The notes under the pieces were generated by a model, which made no database searches, was not told the DNA's origin, and saw only the letters and a list, made by a program, of their open reading frames with translations. 64,000 nt of DNA, from contig NZ_BCTL01000036.1 of assembly GCF_001571265.1 (NCBI RefSeq), positions 1 to 64,000 on the forward strand, in the 5' to 3' direction. Every line of letters starts with the position of its first letter. Position 1 is the first letter of the stretch. A program made the position numbers and the translations under genes. This DNA is from Cedecea neteri NBRC 105707 = ATCC 33855 (GTDB lineage Bacteria; Pseudomonadota; Gammaproteobacteria; Enterobacterales; Enterobacteriaceae). Below are positions 32,829 to 43,691 of this stretch, piece after piece.

Positions 32829-33652
32829 GCGTAGTCATTCAGGACAAACCTGTGCGCCGCCGCCTTACGCTGCGCTGGCCGTTTTCTCGTCAGCTCACTC
32901 TGAGCGCAACCACGCTGGTCGTATTGGTGCTGCTGTGGTGGTGGGTAGCGGCACAGCACTGGGTCAGCCCGCTGTTTCTGCCGCCGCCTGGGCAGGTGCT
33001 GGCGAAGCTGATTACCATTGCCGGGCCACAGGGCTTTATGGACGCCACGCTGTGGCAGCACCTGGCTGCCAGCCTGGGGCGCATTCTTACCGCGCTTGCC
33101 GCTGCGGTACTGATCGGTATTCCGGTGGGGATTGCGATGGGGCTCAGTACCACCGTGCGCGGCATTCTTGATCCACTGATCGAGCTTTACCGCCCGGTGC
33201 CGCCGCTGGCCTATTTGCCGCTGATGGTGATTTGGTTTGGCATCGGCGAGACCTCCAAAATTCTGCTGATTTACCTCGCGATTTTTGCGCCGGTGGCGAT
33301 GTCCACTATGGCGGGCGTGCGCAGTGCGAAGCAGGTACGTATTCGCGCCGCTCAGGCGCTGGGCGCGTCTCGTTTGCAGGTCATCTGGCATGTGATATTG
33401 CCGGGTGCGCTGCCTGAAATTCTGACCGGCTTCCGCATTGGGCTGGGCGTAGGCTGGTCCACTTTGGTGGCCGCAGAGCTCATCGCCGCCACGCGCGGGC
33501 TGGGCTTTATGGTGCAGTCGGCCGGTGAGTTTCTGGCAACGGATGTGGTACTGGCCGGGATCGGCGTAATTGCCGTCATCGCGTTTTGTTTAGAACTGGG
33601 GCTGCGGGCGCTACAGCGTCGCCTGACCCCGTGGCATGGAGAAGGGCAATGA
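32825..33652 (+). CDS. tauC: Taurine ABC transporter permease
   Basis: A 275-residue inner-membrane permease with about six membrane segments and the EAA loop [20 protein letters not shown] followed by GALPEILTG, where the ATPase docks. It overlaps tauB and tauD by ATGA. Family length and position identify it. Confidence 0.95.
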   Translation: MSVVIQDKPVRRRLTLRWPFSRQLTLSATTLVVLVLLWWWVAAQHWVSPLFLPPPGQVLAKLITIAGPQGFMDATLWQHLAASLGRILTALAAAVLIGIPVGIAMGLSTTVRGILDPLIELYRPVPPLAYLPLMVIWFGIGETSKILLIYLAIFAPVAMSTMAGVRSAKQVRIRAAQALGASRLQVIWHVILPGALPEILTGFRIGLGVGWSTLVAAELIAATRGLGFMVQSAGEFLATDVVLAGIGVIAVIAFCLELGLRALQRRLTPWHGEGQ

Positions 33653-34497
33653 GTGAAAAAGTGAACGTTAAGCCATTGGGGCCGTACATAGGGGCACAGG
33701 TCAGCGGCGTGGATTTAACACGCGGCCTGAGCGATAACCAGTTCGAGCAGATTTACCACGCGTTGATCCGTCATCAGGTGCTGTTCTTCCGTGAGCAGGA
33801 GATAACGCCTTCTCAGCAGCGCGCGCTGGCTCTGAGATTCGGCGACCTGCACATTCACCCGGTTTACCCGCATGCCGAAGGTGTGGAAGAAATTATCGTG
33901 CTGGATACCCACAATGATAATCCACCGGATAACGACAACTGGCACACCGACGTGACCTTTATTGAAAAGCCACCTGCCGGGGCGATTCTGGCGGCGAAAC
34001 AGCTGCCGGAAACCGGCGGGGATACGCTGTGGACCAGCGGTATTGCTGCTTATGAAGCGCTGTCCGAGCCGTTTAAAAAGCTGCTGTCCGGGCTGGAGGC
34101 AGAACATGACTTCCGCAAATCGTTCCAGGAGTACAAGTATTCCCACAACGAAGTTGAGCACCAGCGCTGGCGCGAGGCCGTGGCGAAGAACCCGCCGATG
34201 CGCCATCCGGTGATTCGTACTCATCCGGTCAGCGGCAAGCAGGCGCTGTTCGTCAATGAAGGCTTTACCACGCGTATTGTTAACCTGACGGAAAAAGAGA
34301 GCGAGGCGCTGCTGGGCTTCCTGTTTGCCCACATCACCAAGCCGGAGTTCCAGGTGCGCTGGCGCTGGCAGCAAAACGATATTGCCATCTGGGATAACCG
34401 CGTCACCCAGCATTATGCCAACGCCGATTATCTCCCGGCTCGTCGCATCATGCACCGCGCGACTATTTTAGGTGATAAGCCTTTCTGGCGAAGTTGA
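33649..34497 (+). CDS. tauD: Taurine dioxygenase
   Basis: TauD uses Fe(II), oxygen and 2-oxoglutarate to turn taurine into sulphite and aminoacetaldehyde. The 282-residue protein has the iron ligands H99 and D101 in WHTDVTF and a late His in MHRATI, with the matching arginine pocket after it. The start at 33649 overlaps the tauC stop (ATGA) and gives the E. coli N-terminus ([20 protein letters not shown] type). A bidirectional terminator follows. Confidence 0.95.
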   Translation: MSEKVNVKPLGPYIGAQVSGVDLTRGLSDNQFEQIYHALIRHQVLFFREQEITPSQQRALALRFGDLHIHPVYPHAEGVEEIIVLDTHNDNPPDNDNWHTDVTFIEKPPAGAILAAKQLPETGGDTLWTSGIAAYEALSEPFKKLLSGLEAEHDFRKSFQEYKYSHNEVEHQRWREAVAKNPPMRHPVIRTHPVSGKQALFVNEGFTTRIVNLTEKESEALLGFLFAHITKPEFQVRWRWQQNDIAIWDNRVTQHYANADYLPARRIMHRATILGDKPFWRS

Positions 34498-34500
34498 TAA

Positions 34501-34532
34501 AAAAATAGCGCCTAATATCAGGCGCTATTTTT
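34501..34532. terminator. Bidirectional terminator between tauD and nepI
   Basis: A perfect 12-bp stem AAAAATAGCGCC/GGCGCTATTTTT with an 8-base loop, between convergent genes. Confidence 0.85.
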
Positions 34533-34540
34533 GGATTTTT

Positions 34541-35722
34541 TTAAGCTCGAACTTTCACCGCAACCAGCATCGCCGTCAGCAGCATCAGGCTGCCGGACAG
34601 CATCAGCGGAGCCAGCAGGCCGAGGTTATCCAGCGCCAGGCCGCCTATCGCCGCCCCGCAGGTGTTAGCCAACTGGATCACGGCTACCTGAATCGACCCG
34701 GCTTTTTCCGCCTGATCCGCCAGCGAACGGGTGATCCACGTTGACCAGCCGACCGGTACCAGGGCAAAAGCCAGCCCCCAGACCACCGCAATCACCGAAG
34801 CCACGACTTTGTTCGCCCCCCAAAGCACCAGTACCGCGGCGCTGATAGCGAGGATCAGCGGCGCGCAGGCCAGCGCCAGCTTGAGCGATCGTTTGAGAAT
34901 AGGCGCGGAAAGCGAGGTGCCGACGAAGCTGGCAATACCAAAGCTCAGCAGCACCAGCGTCAGGCCGTCAACGTCAAAGCCCGACATTGTCATATAAACC
35001 GGGCGGATATAGGTAAAGAACGAGAACTGACCCGCAAACGCCATGAAGATGGCGAGCATGCCCGCCAGCACGCCCGGGCGTTTGAGCAGGCCAAACATGT
35101 TTTGTTTCTGGTGTGCCGCTTCGCCCGGCAGGGAAGGCAGCGCTTTCCAGACCCAGACAATACAGGCGACACCCATCAGGGCGGCGGCGTTAAAGACGTT
35201 GCGCCAGCCGATGATCCCCCCGAGAAAGCTGCCCAGCGGGGCGGCAATCACTAACGCAATCGATACGGCACCGAAGATAACGGACAGCGCCTTAGGCACC
35301 GTGCGCGCAGGAACAAGGCGCATGGTCAGTGAGGCCGACATGGCCCAGAAACCGCCCAGCGCCAGCCCGAGGCACGCGCGACCAAGCAGCAACAGAGAGA
35401 AATTACCCGCGAACGAAACCAGCAGGCAGGAGGCGGTCAGCAGGACGGCAAAAAGCAGTACCACGCGGCGGCGATCGGTAGAGCCAATCAAGTTGGTAAT
35501 AAACAGGCTGGCAAACATCGCCACAAACGCGGTGACGGTGACCGACTGTCCGGCAACGCCCTCGGAGATATTCAGTTCCTGCGCCATCGGAGTCAACAGG
35601 CTAACCGGCAAAAACTCAACGGTAATCAGGCAGGCCACGCAAAACGCAATAGCAAAGACTGCTGACCAGTTGGGGCGGGTTATCGAGGTCGCTGGAATGG
35701 CATGGGGAGCGGTTTCATTCAT
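34541..35722 (-). CDS. nepI: Purine ribonucleoside exporter NepI
   Basis: The 393-residue major facilitator superfamily protein matches E. coli NepI (YicM) strongly: [52 protein letters not shown] and [18 protein letters not shown] types of stretches. It has twelve membrane segments. NepI exports purine ribonucleosides such as inosine by proton exchange. The start is the ATG at 35722. A large AT-rich gap follows on the other side, shared with the fimbrial promoter region. Confidence 0.93.
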   Translation of the reverse strand: MNETAPHAIPATSITRPNWSAVFAIAFCVACLITVEFLPVSLLTPMAQELNISEGVAGQSVTVTAFVAMFASLFITNLIGSTDRRRVVLLFAVLLTASCLLVSFAGNFSLLLLGRACLGLALGGFWAMSASLTMRLVPARTVPKALSVIFGAVSIALVIAAPLGSFLGGIIGWRNVFNAAALMGVACIVWVWKALPSLPGEAAHQKQNMFGLLKRPGVLAGMLAIFMAFAGQFSFFTYIRPVYMTMSGFDVDGLTLVLLSFGIASFVGTSLSAPILKRSLKLALACAPLILAISAAVLVLWGANKVVASVIAVVWGLAFALVPVGWSTWITRSLADQAEKAGSIQVAVIQLANTCGAAIGGLALDNLGLLAPLMLSGSLMLLTAMLVAVKVRA

Positions 35723-36311
35723 CCTGAAGTCCTGGGTAAATTTTTTGATGGCAAGCCCTCCAGTGTATCACCGCTTGCGTAACGGCTTTAACGTTTTGGC
35801 AACTTCGCTCAGTTTTGCGCATGAGGTGTTCAAAATCATCTTTCCTTGATAAAACAAAAAATAAACAAATTTAACAAAAAGTGAACAATATTCTTGTGCT
35901 CAGAGAACAATATAACCCCCTAAATTAACGAGCCTTTTATCCCTTTATGCCCGTTTTACCGAAAGGTTGCCCTGGTTATTTCTTAGGCCTCATTAAGACC
36001 TCGCTTATATAACATAAAGAATTGGCATCTATTACTTAATTCAAATTTGGCTTAATTTAGCCACACTTCGTAACCCATCACGAATATATAAAATTTCATC
36101 TTGAATTATTAAGGATAACGTTGTTCGGTGCATGAAATAATGTGCTGGGGAAGCGTTCGTCTTTAATTCTAATGAAACCACTAAGCATTCTAAGGAATTC
36201 CCACAGGATGTGGGGAATGCGTTATGCGGTCATTTAAGACCGATGATGATTCAAACGGAGTCATGAAGGATGCATAACTCCGATGTGCGTTTTATATATG
36301 AAGGAATACCC
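35723..36311. other. 589-base AT-rich gap upstream of fimA
   Basis: It must hold the nepI and fimA promoters. I looked for inverted repeats that could bound an invertible switch like E. coli fimS and saw none; a short hairpin CGGTC/GACCG at about 36227-36243 is the only symmetrical element. No recombinase gene lies nearby, in line with the Salmonella-type regulation by FimZ, FimY and FimW. Confidence 0.5.
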
Positions 36312-36866
36312 ATGAAATTAAGCAAAATCGCCTCTTCTCTGATCGCAACCGTTGCTCTGGTCAGCGGCGCCGCTAACGCAGCAGATCCTGTTACCGTTAA
36401 TGGCGGTACCGTGCATTTCCAGGGCGAGCTGGTTAACGCCGCTTGCGCAGTCAGCACGCAGTCCGACGGCCAGATCGTTAAACTGGGCCAGTACCGTACC
36501 GCAGCTTTCACCAAAGTGGGCGATACCTCTTCCCAGATCCCATTCAACATCGTACTGACCGATTGCGATAGCACCGTTGCGGCCACCGCTTCTGTGGCAT
36601 TCACCGGCCAGACTGACGCCACCGACCCAACGCTGCTGGCGGTAAACTCCGGCGGTAACGCAACCACCGCGAAAGGCGTAGGTATCGAGATCCTGGATCG
36701 TACCTCTAAGACCCTGTCTCCGAACGGTTCTACCTTCTCTACCGCTCAGACGCTGAACGACGGCGAGAATACCATTCCGTTCACCGCTCGCTATAAAGCT
36801 ACTGCTGCTACCGCCACTGCCGGTGCTGCGAACGCGGACGCAACTTTCGTAATGAAATACGAATAA
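36312..36866 (+). CDS. fimA: Type 1 fimbrial major subunit
   Basis: The 184-residue pilin forms the fimbrial rod. It has a signal peptide cleaved near NAADP (residue 23), the conserved [18 protein letters not shown] region, a paired Cys disulfide (C42 and C82 types) and a C-terminal aromatic-containing beta strand ending FVMKYE for donor-strand exchange. AAGGAAT precedes the ATG at 36312, which is preferred over an upstream in-frame ATG. It is the first gene of fimAICDHF. Confidence 0.93.
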   Translation: MKLSKIASSLIATVALVSGAANAADPVTVNGGTVHFQGELVNAACAVSTQSDGQIVKLGQYRTAAFTKVGDTSSQIPFNIVLTDCDSTVAATASVAFTGQTDATDPTLLAVNSGGNATTAKGVGIEILDRTSKTLSPNGSTFSTAQTLNDGENTIPFTARYKATAATATAGAANADATFVMKYE

Positions 36867-36941
36867 TCAGCCACGGCTGATTGCTCAGGGATGATTCAGC
36901 CTCAGGGACGAGGCTTGTCCGACGCGAGTCCAGAGAGGACG

Positions 36942-37490
36942 ATGATGATAAGGAAAATCCTGCTCCTGGCTATCCTGGCCGCGGTGAATCCCGTTCAGGC
37001 AAAGCGCATTGTGGTAATCCACGGTGGGGAAGTGCATATGCAGGGTGAGCTGGTCAACGGCGCCTGCGCCGTCGCGCCTGAAAGTCAGGAAATGACCGTG
37101 CAAATGGGCCAGTACCCGAGCAACGTTTTTAAAGATGTTGGCAGCTACGCGCCGCCCAGCATCCCTTTTACCCTTCGGCTGACGGACTGTCGCCCGGAGG
37201 TTTATGACCATGTGGGCATCGCGTTTCAGGGGTCTACCCCGGCGGAAGATCCTCTGGTCTTTCTGGCCACGTCCAGCGTAAGTGGCAATGACGCCAGCAG
37301 CGGTATTGGCCTCGCGTTATTCGACCAGCAGCAGCAGTTAATTATTCCCAATAGCGAACCGGCTTCTTATTCGCAAATAACTACGCAGGAAATGAGTTTT
37401 CATTTTACTGCCCGTTATCGTTCGGTTTCTAAGCATATGTCGCCCGGAAATATTCGCTCCGACATTTGGTTCACGCTGGTTTATCCCTGA
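36942..37490 (+). CDS. fimI: Type 1 fimbrial minor subunit FimI
   Basis: This 182-residue pilin-like protein has a short signal peptide (cleavage after VQA), [20 protein letters not shown] close to FimA and a C-terminal IWFTLVYP strand. FimI ends or anchors the fimbrial rod at the usher. The start is ATG 36942 with AGAGG. Order and sequence fit Salmonella FimI. Confidence 0.88.
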   Translation: MMIRKILLLAILAAVNPVQAKRIVVIHGGEVHMQGELVNGACAVAPESQEMTVQMGQYPSNVFKDVGSYAPPSIPFTLRLTDCRPEVYDHVGIAFQGSTPAEDPLVFLATSSVSGNDASSGIGLALFDQQQQLIIPNSEPASYSQITTQEMSFHFTARYRSVSKHMSPGNIRSDIWFTLVYP

Positions 37491-37534
37491 ACCTCTGCTT
37501 CTCCATTCTGGCTATTTTGATGGTACCTGTCGTG

Positions 37535-38230
37535 ATGAACAAATTATATAAAGCCGCTTCGGCACTGATGCTCTCTTTAATGATGATTGCTTTTAATGCG
37601 CAGGCCGCGGGCGGTATTGCCCTGGGGGCCACGCGCGTTATTTATCCGGCCGACGCGAAACAAACTTCGCTGGCTATCACCAACAGCGATCCGAAAGAAC
37701 GCTTCCTGGTGAACTCCTGGATCGAGAACGATTTGGGGCAGAAAGAGAAAAGCTTCGTGGTTACGCCGCCGCTGTTTGTCAGCGAGCCAAAAAGCGAGAA
37801 CACGCTGCGTATTATCTACGCCGGACCCGCGTTGCCGACGGATCGCGAGTCCATTTTTTGGATGAACGTTAAGGCGATCCCTTCAGTGGATAAAAACAGC
37901 GTGGAGGGCAAAAACGTTCTCCAGCTGGCGGTTCTCTCCCGCATTAAGCTGTTCGTGCGTCCTAAAAATCTGCAGATGCAGCCGGAAGATGCGCTGAAAG
38001 AGATTCGCTTCGCGCGTAACGGTCAGTACCTGAAGATAAGCAACCCTTCGCCTTACTACGTTTCGCTGGTCAACCTGAAGATGGGAAGTGAAAAACTGCC
38101 TAACACTATGGTGGCACCGAAAAATAGCGTGCAGGTTGCCGTGCCGTCCGGCGTTCAGGGCGCGGTGAGCTTCCAGACCGTTAACGACTACGGCGCGGTG
38201 ACCAAAGCACAAGCGGGTGTCATGCAGTAA
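37535..38230 (+). CDS. fimC: Fimbrial periplasmic chaperone FimC
   Basis: The 231-residue PapD-type chaperone has a signal peptide (cleavage after NAQA). Its first Ig-like domain carries the conserved [14 protein letters not shown] start, [13 protein letters not shown] and the [13 protein letters not shown] strand. The second domain ends in the usual hydrophobic strands. It caps pilin subunits in the periplasm. The frame continues upstream; ATG 37535 starts directly at the signal peptide. Confidence 0.94.
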   Translation: MNKLYKAASALMLSLMMIAFNAQAAGGIALGATRVIYPADAKQTSLAITNSDPKERFLVNSWIENDLGQKEKSFVVTPPLFVSEPKSENTLRIIYAGPALPTDRESIFWMNVKAIPSVDKNSVEGKNVLQLAVLSRIKLFVRPKNLQMQPEDALKEIRFARNGQYLKISNPSPYYVSLVNLKMGSEKLPNTMVAPKNSVQVAVPSGVQGAVSFQTVNDYGAVTKAQAGVMQ

Positions 38231-38261
38231 CGCCAGGCTGGCAAAGGGAAGCAGGTAAATC

Positions 38262-40856
38262 ATGAAGAGATCAGTCTCGCGTAAGGTGTTTAGGTTAGCG
38301 CCACTGACGGTGACCATTGTGGCCTCACTCTGGCCCGCGTTCGCTGCCGCTGAGAGCTATTTCAACCCGGCATTTTTGTCGGACGATACCGCGGCGGTGG
38401 CGGATCTGTCTCGTTTCGAAAAAGGCAGCAGTCAGCCGCCGGGCGTTTATCGCGTGGACATCTGGCGCAACGATGAATTTGTTGCCACCGAAGACGTGCG
38501 TTTTACTGCCACGGAATCGAAAGCCCCTGCTTCTGAAGCCGTGAAGTCCGGCGGGCTGACGGCCTGTCTGGACGTTGACTGGCTCAAGCGTCTTGGGCTG
38601 AATATGCTGGCGTATCCTGAGCTGGCGAAATATAAATCCGGCGAGTGCGTACCGGTGACAACGGCGGTGCCGGGCGCTGAAATGAGCTATGACTTTTCGC
38701 GTTTGCGGCTTGATATTAGCCTGCCTCAGGCCTCTTTAATCAACAGCGCGCGCGGCTACATCCCTCCGGATCAGTGGGATGAAGGGATCCCTGCGGCGCT
38801 GCTGAACTACACCTTCACCGGCAACCGCGGGACTTACAACGACAGTTATTATCTGAACTTGCAAAGCGGCCTGAATCTGGGCCCGTGGCGTCTGCGTAAC
38901 AACGGCGCCTGGAACTATACCAGCGGTGATGGCCACCATCAGAACCAATGGCAGAACATCAGCACCACGCTGCAGCGCACGATTATTCCGCTCAAGGGCG
39001 AACTGGTCATGGGCGACAGCAACACCGGCAGCGATGTGTTCGACAGTCTCGGGTTTCGCGGGGCGCGCCTCTACTCTTCTGACAGCATGTATCCGGACAG
39101 CCTGCAGGGATACGCGCCCACCGTGCGTGGGATTGCCCGTACCAACGCCAAAATCGTCGTCCGCCAGAATGGCTATGTGATTTATCAGAGCTACGTCTCC
39201 CCGGGCGCGTTTGCCATCAGCGACCTTAACCCGACGTCTTCAAGCGGTGACCTTGAGGTTACGGTAGAAGAGAAAGACGGTTCTTTGCAGAAATACACCG
39301 TGCCTTATTCCACCGTGCCGATGCTGCAGCGTGAAGGCCGGTTTAAATATGACGTGGTGATGGGGGATTTCCGCAGCGGGAATAATCAGCAGGATAAACC
39401 GTTCTTTACCCAGGGCACGCTGATTGCCGGTCTGCCGAACGGCTATACCGCCTATGGCGGGACACAGCTGGCAGATCGTTATACCGCAGTCGCGTTAGGT
39501 GCCGGTAAAAACCTCGGCGACTGGGGGGCTATTTCGCTCGATCTCACCCATGCACGCAGCAAGCTGGCGGATGACAGCGAGCATCAGGGGCAGTCGCTGC
39601 GCTTCCTGTATGCGAAATCCCTGAGCGATTATGGGACCAACTTCCAGCTGCTTGGCTATCGCTACTCTACGCGCGGTTTTTACACCCTGGATGACGTGGC
39701 TTACCGGAATATGGAAGGCTACCAGTATGAGTGGCAAAACAACGACAGCAACCGGCAGGAGCTGGTGGCGACCAGCTATCACAACCTGCGCTACAACAAA
39801 AAGGGCCGATTTCAGGTCAACATATCCCAGTCGCTGGGGGATTACGGCTCGGTCTATGTTTCCGGTAGCCAGCAAACTTACTGGGGAACCGATCAGGACA
39901 ATACCTGGTATCAACTGGGCTATTCCAGCGGCTGGCGCGGCATCAGCTATTCGCTTTCCTGGTCGTGGAGTAAGTCGCTCGGCCTGGCAGACACCAACCG
40001 GATTGTCGCGTTCAATCTTTCGATTCCGTTTAGCACGCTGCTTGGTCACGGTTATTCGCGCGATACGGCGTTGGATCGTGCCTATGCCACGATGGCCACA
40101 AGCCGCAGCTCTGACGGTAAAAACAGCTGGCAATCCGGGGTCGGCGGCACGCTGCTGGAAGGCCGTAACCTGAACTACAGCGTGAGTCAGGGGCATACCA
40201 GCAATAACGGTTATTCCGGCAGCGCTACCGCCAACTGGCAGGCTACGTACGGCACGCTCGGCCTGGGCTACAACTATGACCGCAATCAGCATGACTTTAA
40301 CTGGCAGACTTCCGGTGGCGTGGTGGGGCATTCAGATGGCGTGACCTTCAGCCAGCCGCTGGGCGACACCAACGTGTTAATTAAAGCGCCAGGCGCTTCC
40401 GGAGTCAGCGTTGAAAACCAGACCGGCGTGAAAACGGACTGGCGTGGTTATGCCGTCATGCCGTATGCCACGGTTTACCGCTACAACCGCGTAGCGCTGG
40501 ACACCAACACGATGGATAACCACACCGATATTGAAAACAACGTCAGCAGCGTGGTGCCGACGGAAGGCGCGCTGGTTCGCGCCACCTTCGACGCGCGTAT
40601 TGGCGTGCGCGCCATCATTACCGTTAAACGCGGTGACCGCCCGGTGCCGTTTGGCTCAGTGGTGCGTGAGGTGCAAAGCGGCGTGACCAGCATGGCTGGC
40701 GACGACGGGCAAATCTACCTCAGCGGCCTGCCGTTGAAGGGGAACTTGTTGATCCAATGGGGCGACGGAAAAGGCTCCCAGTGTCGCGCCAACTACTCCC
40801 TGCCGGAAGAGAGCCTGAAGCAGGCTGTCGTCATGGCAACCGCCACCTGTTCATAG
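38262..40856 (+). CDS. fimD: Fimbrial outer-membrane usher FimD
   Basis: The 864-residue usher secretes and assembles pilins. A signal peptide (about 1-30) is followed by the periplasmic N-domain with [12 protein letters not shown], then a large beta-barrel with the plug domain near 230-320, and C-terminal domains with [16 protein letters not shown] and a paired cysteine in the last 40 residues. Length is as in FimD/PapC. AGGTAAAT precedes the ATG. Confidence 0.95.
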   Translation: MKRSVSRKVFRLAPLTVTIVASLWPAFAAAESYFNPAFLSDDTAAVADLSRFEKGSSQPPGVYRVDIWRNDEFVATEDVRFTATESKAPASEAVKSGGLTACLDVDWLKRLGLNMLAYPELAKYKSGECVPVTTAVPGAEMSYDFSRLRLDISLPQASLINSARGYIPPDQWDEGIPAALLNYTFTGNRGTYNDSYYLNLQSGLNLGPWRLRNNGAWNYTSGDGHHQNQWQNISTTLQRTIIPLKGELVMGDSNTGSDVFDSLGFRGARLYSSDSMYPDSLQGYAPTVRGIARTNAKIVVRQNGYVIYQSYVSPGAFAISDLNPTSSSGDLEVTVEEKDGSLQKYTVPYSTVPMLQREGRFKYDVVMGDFRSGNNQQDKPFFTQGTLIAGLPNGYTAYGGTQLADRYTAVALGAGKNLGDWGAISLDLTHARSKLADDSEHQGQSLRFLYAKSLSDYGTNFQLLGYRYSTRGFYTLDDVAYRNMEGYQYEWQNNDSNRQELVATSYHNLRYNKKGRFQVNISQSLGDYGSVYVSGSQQTYWGTDQDNTWYQLGYSSGWRGISYSLSWSWSKSLGLADTNRIVAFNLSIPFSTLLGHGYSRDTALDRAYATMATSRSSDGKNSWQSGVGGTLLEGRNLNYSVSQGHTSNNGYSGSATANWQATYGTLGLGYNYDRNQHDFNWQTSGGVVGHSDGVTFSQPLGDTNVLIKAPGASGVSVENQTGVKTDWRGYAVMPYATVYRYNRVALDTNTMDNHTDIENNVSSVVPTEGALVRATFDARIGVRAIITVKRGDRPVPFGSVVREVQSGVTSMAGDDGQIYLSGLPLKGNLLIQWGDGKGSQCRANYSLPEESLKQAVVMATATCS

Positions 40857-40883
40857 CGTGCGGAGAGATTCAGGAAGATGAAG

Positions 40884-41888
40884 ATGAAACTGAACAACTT
40901 GATTACCGGCGGGCTGCTGCTGGCCTGCGCGGGGCCCGCTGCGGCGACGGTTTGCTCGAATGAAAACGGCATTCCGACGGATATTGCTTATGATTTATCT
41001 GACAAATTTAATAGCAGCAATAACAACGTCGGACAGATCGTTACCCTGTCCGAAAAATCAGGCCTGATTGGCGTGAATGCGATTTGCCCGAAGGGGACGT
41101 CGGGGAATACCACCAAGCGTAGCTACGTGACAGATTTACCCATTCAGGAAGTGGTGGGTAGTTATAAATATCTGAAAATAAACGATTACCTTAATGGGAC
41201 AATGAAAATCAACGACAGCTATGCCGGTGATTTTTATCCTCCGGTGAACTACATGCAGATGGGTTCGCACCCTAACGTGTCGAAAAATAAGCCTTTTGGG
41301 GTCACAGATTCGAAACTGGTTTTTCGTCTTAAAGTCACCCGCCGTTTTATCAATATGGTGCCGATTCCACGGCAGACGATGTTCCGTGTCTACGTGACGA
41401 CGACCACCGGGGATCCGTTAAGTACGGTGGTTTACACCATCAGCTATAGCGGCAAAGTTGAAGTGCCGCAGACCTGTGAAATCAACGCCGGCCAGGTGGT
41501 TGAGTTCGACTTCGGCAGTATTGGTGCCTCGCTGTTCAGCCAGGCCGGGGCCGGTAACCGCCCGCAAAGCGTGACGCCGCAGAGCAAAACCGTCGGCATC
41601 AAATGCACCAACATTGACGCTCAGGCTTACCTTACGCTACGCCTTGAGGCCGAGAAGACTAACGGCAATATGATGGTGTCCGATAACAGCGATCTTGGCT
41701 TTATCGTGGCCAATTCCAGCGGGACGCCGCTGACGCCAAATAACCTGGGCAGCAAAATTAATTTCCAGCTTGATGACACGGCGGCGGCCAGGGTGGGGAT
41801 TCGCGCCTGGCCGGTCAGCGTAACGGGCGTCAAGCCGAAGGAAGGGCCGTTCACCGCCCGTGGCTATCTGCGTGTTGACTTCGATTAA
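40884..41888 (+). CDS. fimH: Type 1 fimbrial tip adhesin FimH (Salmonella type)
   Basis: A 334-residue two-domain adhesin. The signal peptide ends near AAA-TVC; the lectin domain has TVCSNENGIPTDIAYDLSD and a long SYVTDLPIQEVVGSYKYLKIN stretch like Salmonella FimH. A pilin domain begins with KVEVPQTCEINAGQVVEFDF and ends in the donor strand GYLRVDFD. Salmonella FimH binds mannose. The ATG at 40884 is favoured over one at 40878 since the AGGA site lies eight bases upstream of it. Order fimD-fimH-fimF is the Salmonella one. Confidence 0.92.
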   Translation: MKLNNLITGGLLLACAGPAAATVCSNENGIPTDIAYDLSDKFNSSNNNVGQIVTLSEKSGLIGVNAICPKGTSGNTTKRSYVTDLPIQEVVGSYKYLKINDYLNGTMKINDSYAGDFYPPVNYMQMGSHPNVSKNKPFGVTDSKLVFRLKVTRRFINMVPIPRQTMFRVYVTTTTGDPLSTVVYTISYSGKVEVPQTCEINAGQVVEFDFGSIGASLFSQAGAGNRPQSVTPQSKTVGIKCTNIDAQAYLTLRLEAEKTNGNMMVSDNSDLGFIVANSSGTPLTPNNLGSKINFQLDDTAAARVGIRAWPVSVTGVKPKEGPFTARGYLRVDFD

Positions 41889-41898
41889 GGGGACAAGG

Positions 41899-42420
41899 AT
41901 GAAAAAATTATCCCTGACCGCGTGGGTGCTGTTTTCAGTGTTGCTGAATCCCACGGTGAAAGCAGCCTCTCCTCTGGGGGAAATCAACGTTGAGCTACGT
42001 GGCAATATTGTGGATTTCACCTGCGTTGTAGAGACGGGCAGCGACAACAAGACCGTGAAACTGGGATCGTGGCCGACCAAACAGCTGCGCACCGCCGGGA
42101 GCACAACTCAGGCAATGCCGTTCAACCTCAAGCTAACCGGCTGCCCGCCGGGCGGCACCGCCTCTATCACCTTTAACGGAAAGAGTACCGGGACGGGGCT
42201 ACTGGCGCTTAATGCTGCCAGTACGGCGAAGAATGTGGCCATTGAGCTGATGAATGAGGATAAGTCCCGATTGTTGCTGAATGATGCCAGTAAAACGATG
42301 CCGGTTGATGCTAACGGTGATGTCACGCTGAAATTCTGGGCCAACTATATTGCCACAGCAGATAATGCGGATGCCGGGCTGGCTAATGCGGATGCGACGT
42401 TTCTGATTAGCTACAATTAA
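41899..42420 (+). CDS. fimF: Type 1 fimbrial adaptor FimF
   Basis: The 173-residue minor pilin joins FimH to the rod. A signal peptide ends near VKAAS; the domain has NVELRGNIVDFTCVVETG and a late strand with ATFLISYN. The start at 41899 has an AAGG ribosome site. It is the last gene of the operon and is followed by a shared terminator. Confidence 0.88.
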   Translation: MKKLSLTAWVLFSVLLNPTVKAASPLGEINVELRGNIVDFTCVVETGSDNKTVKLGSWPTKQLRTAGSTTQAMPFNLKLTGCPPGGTASITFNGKSTGTGLLALNAASTAKNVAIELMNEDKSRLLLNDASKTMPVDANGDVTLKFWANYIATADNADAGLANADATFLISYN

Positions 42421-42440
42421 AAGAGTTTAATGGTTCCAGA

Positions 42441-42470
42441 AAATAACCGGGAGGAGCGTTCCCGGTATTT
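42441..42470. terminator. Bidirectional terminator between fimF and fimZ
   Basis: Stem AAAT(A)ACCGGGA/TCCCGGT(A)TTT with a 7-base loop between two converging genes. Confidence 0.6.
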
Positions 42471-42494
42471 CCGCTTCCTGTGCGTGGGTATCCT

Positions 42495-43127
42495 TTATAG
42501 CAGTTCGTGCACCTTGGCATAGTCAATCAGCTCAACGATGGAAGTGAGTCCGAGTTTAGAGAATATATTCGCTTTATGTGCGCTTATGGTTTTATTGCTA
42601 AGCAGAAGTTGCTCGGCAATCTCTTTATTTGATAGCCCATTCGCCAAATAGCGCAGCACTGTCACCTCACGGTTGGATAACGGCATATCGTCCATTGTCC
42701 CCCGACGTGATTTATGACTGCTGATAAAGTGCAGCGTCTCCGAAGGGAAAAAGGAGTAGCCTGACAGCAGCATTTCCACCGCGTTAAATATATCTTCCTG
42801 TTCCTTACGTTTGCTTACAAAGCCGTTGGCACCGGCCTGAATAGCGCGCCCGGCGTAAAAAGACTCTGATTTTGATGACAGGAAAAGGATCTTGGTTTTT
42901 TCCTGTATTCCTTTGATTCTCTTGAGTAATGTGAAGCCGTCGGTGTTGGGGAGTTCAATATCAAGAATCACCAGGTCGACGGGATTTGCTCGCATATAGT
43001 CGATAACTTCCCGACCATCATCTGTTTTTAAAACAACATTAATATCTTTATTCTTCTGGAGCAGCACTTCTATCGACATTCTGACAATAGGGTGTTCGTC
43101 CATAATGATTACGGATGCCGGTTTCAT
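42495..43127 (-). CDS. fimZ: Response regulator FimZ
   Basis: The 210-residue NarL/LuxR-type response regulator activates fimA in Salmonella. The receiver domain (about 5-120) carries D10, phosphorylation site D56 in VILDIE, and K105; the C-terminal helix-turn-helix is SNREVTVLRYLANGLSNKEI. The start MKPASVIIMD at 43127 gives the length of Salmonella FimZ. It faces fimF, as in that genus. Confidence 0.93.
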   Translation of the reverse strand: MKPASVIIMDEHPIVRMSIEVLLQKNKDINVVLKTDDGREVIDYMRANPVDLVILDIELPNTDGFTLLKRIKGIQEKTKILFLSSKSESFYAGRAIQAGANGFVSKRKEQEDIFNAVEMLLSGYSFFPSETLHFISSHKSRRGTMDDMPLSNREVTVLRYLANGLSNKEIAEQLLLSNKTISAHKANIFSKLGLTSIVELIDYAKVHELL

Positions 43128-43691
43128 TTTTTTTGCCTCGAGTGTTTGATAAAAACATCGCTTTGACACAGCGTCAATGGCAGCGAAAGTGATAAACAGT
43201 GAGTTGGCGGTTGCCGGTCTTTATGCGGGAACCTCCTTGTTTATATTAATACTTATCCCTTTTTAAATTCGTTATTCATGGCTGGAGAATGACTGCCTAA
43301 ATAACTTCACATTTAAACGTTATAAATGCCCTGGCAAATATAAATATGTGATGAGGTGATTATACAGCGCAGTTTTTGTGGGAAAAGTCTGATGTTCCAG
43401 GCGTGCATCTGAGTCAATACGAAATGCTGTCTGGTTAATGGGCCTTTTTCCAAATTGAATTAACTCACCTTAATTTTAAGTTAGGTTGGTTTGAAAGACT
43501 TTTTATTGCAGAAAAAATGACATTTAGTTCTGATTGTTGTTAATTTGTTTTGGATCAAAAAGTGCTGAATGGCGGTATAGCGGAAGAATTGCTTCCAGGA
43601 ATAGTTGTAATTGTTATTATTTTGTTGGTTTTTAACTCAGGCCAAACATAAAAATTAAGTAAATTCTTAAAATATCTTACCACTCAGTAGG
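43128..43691. other. 564-base AT-rich gap between fimY and fimZ
   Basis: No gene is seen. It must hold the fimZ promoter and is likely to contain binding sites for the FimY/FimZ/FimW circuit; I cannot assign any by eye. Confidence 0.5.

Noticed and set aside
35723-36311. Invertible fimS-like switch upstream of fimA
   Set aside because: No matching inverted repeats and no fimB/fimE-type recombinase gene are seen in the window.
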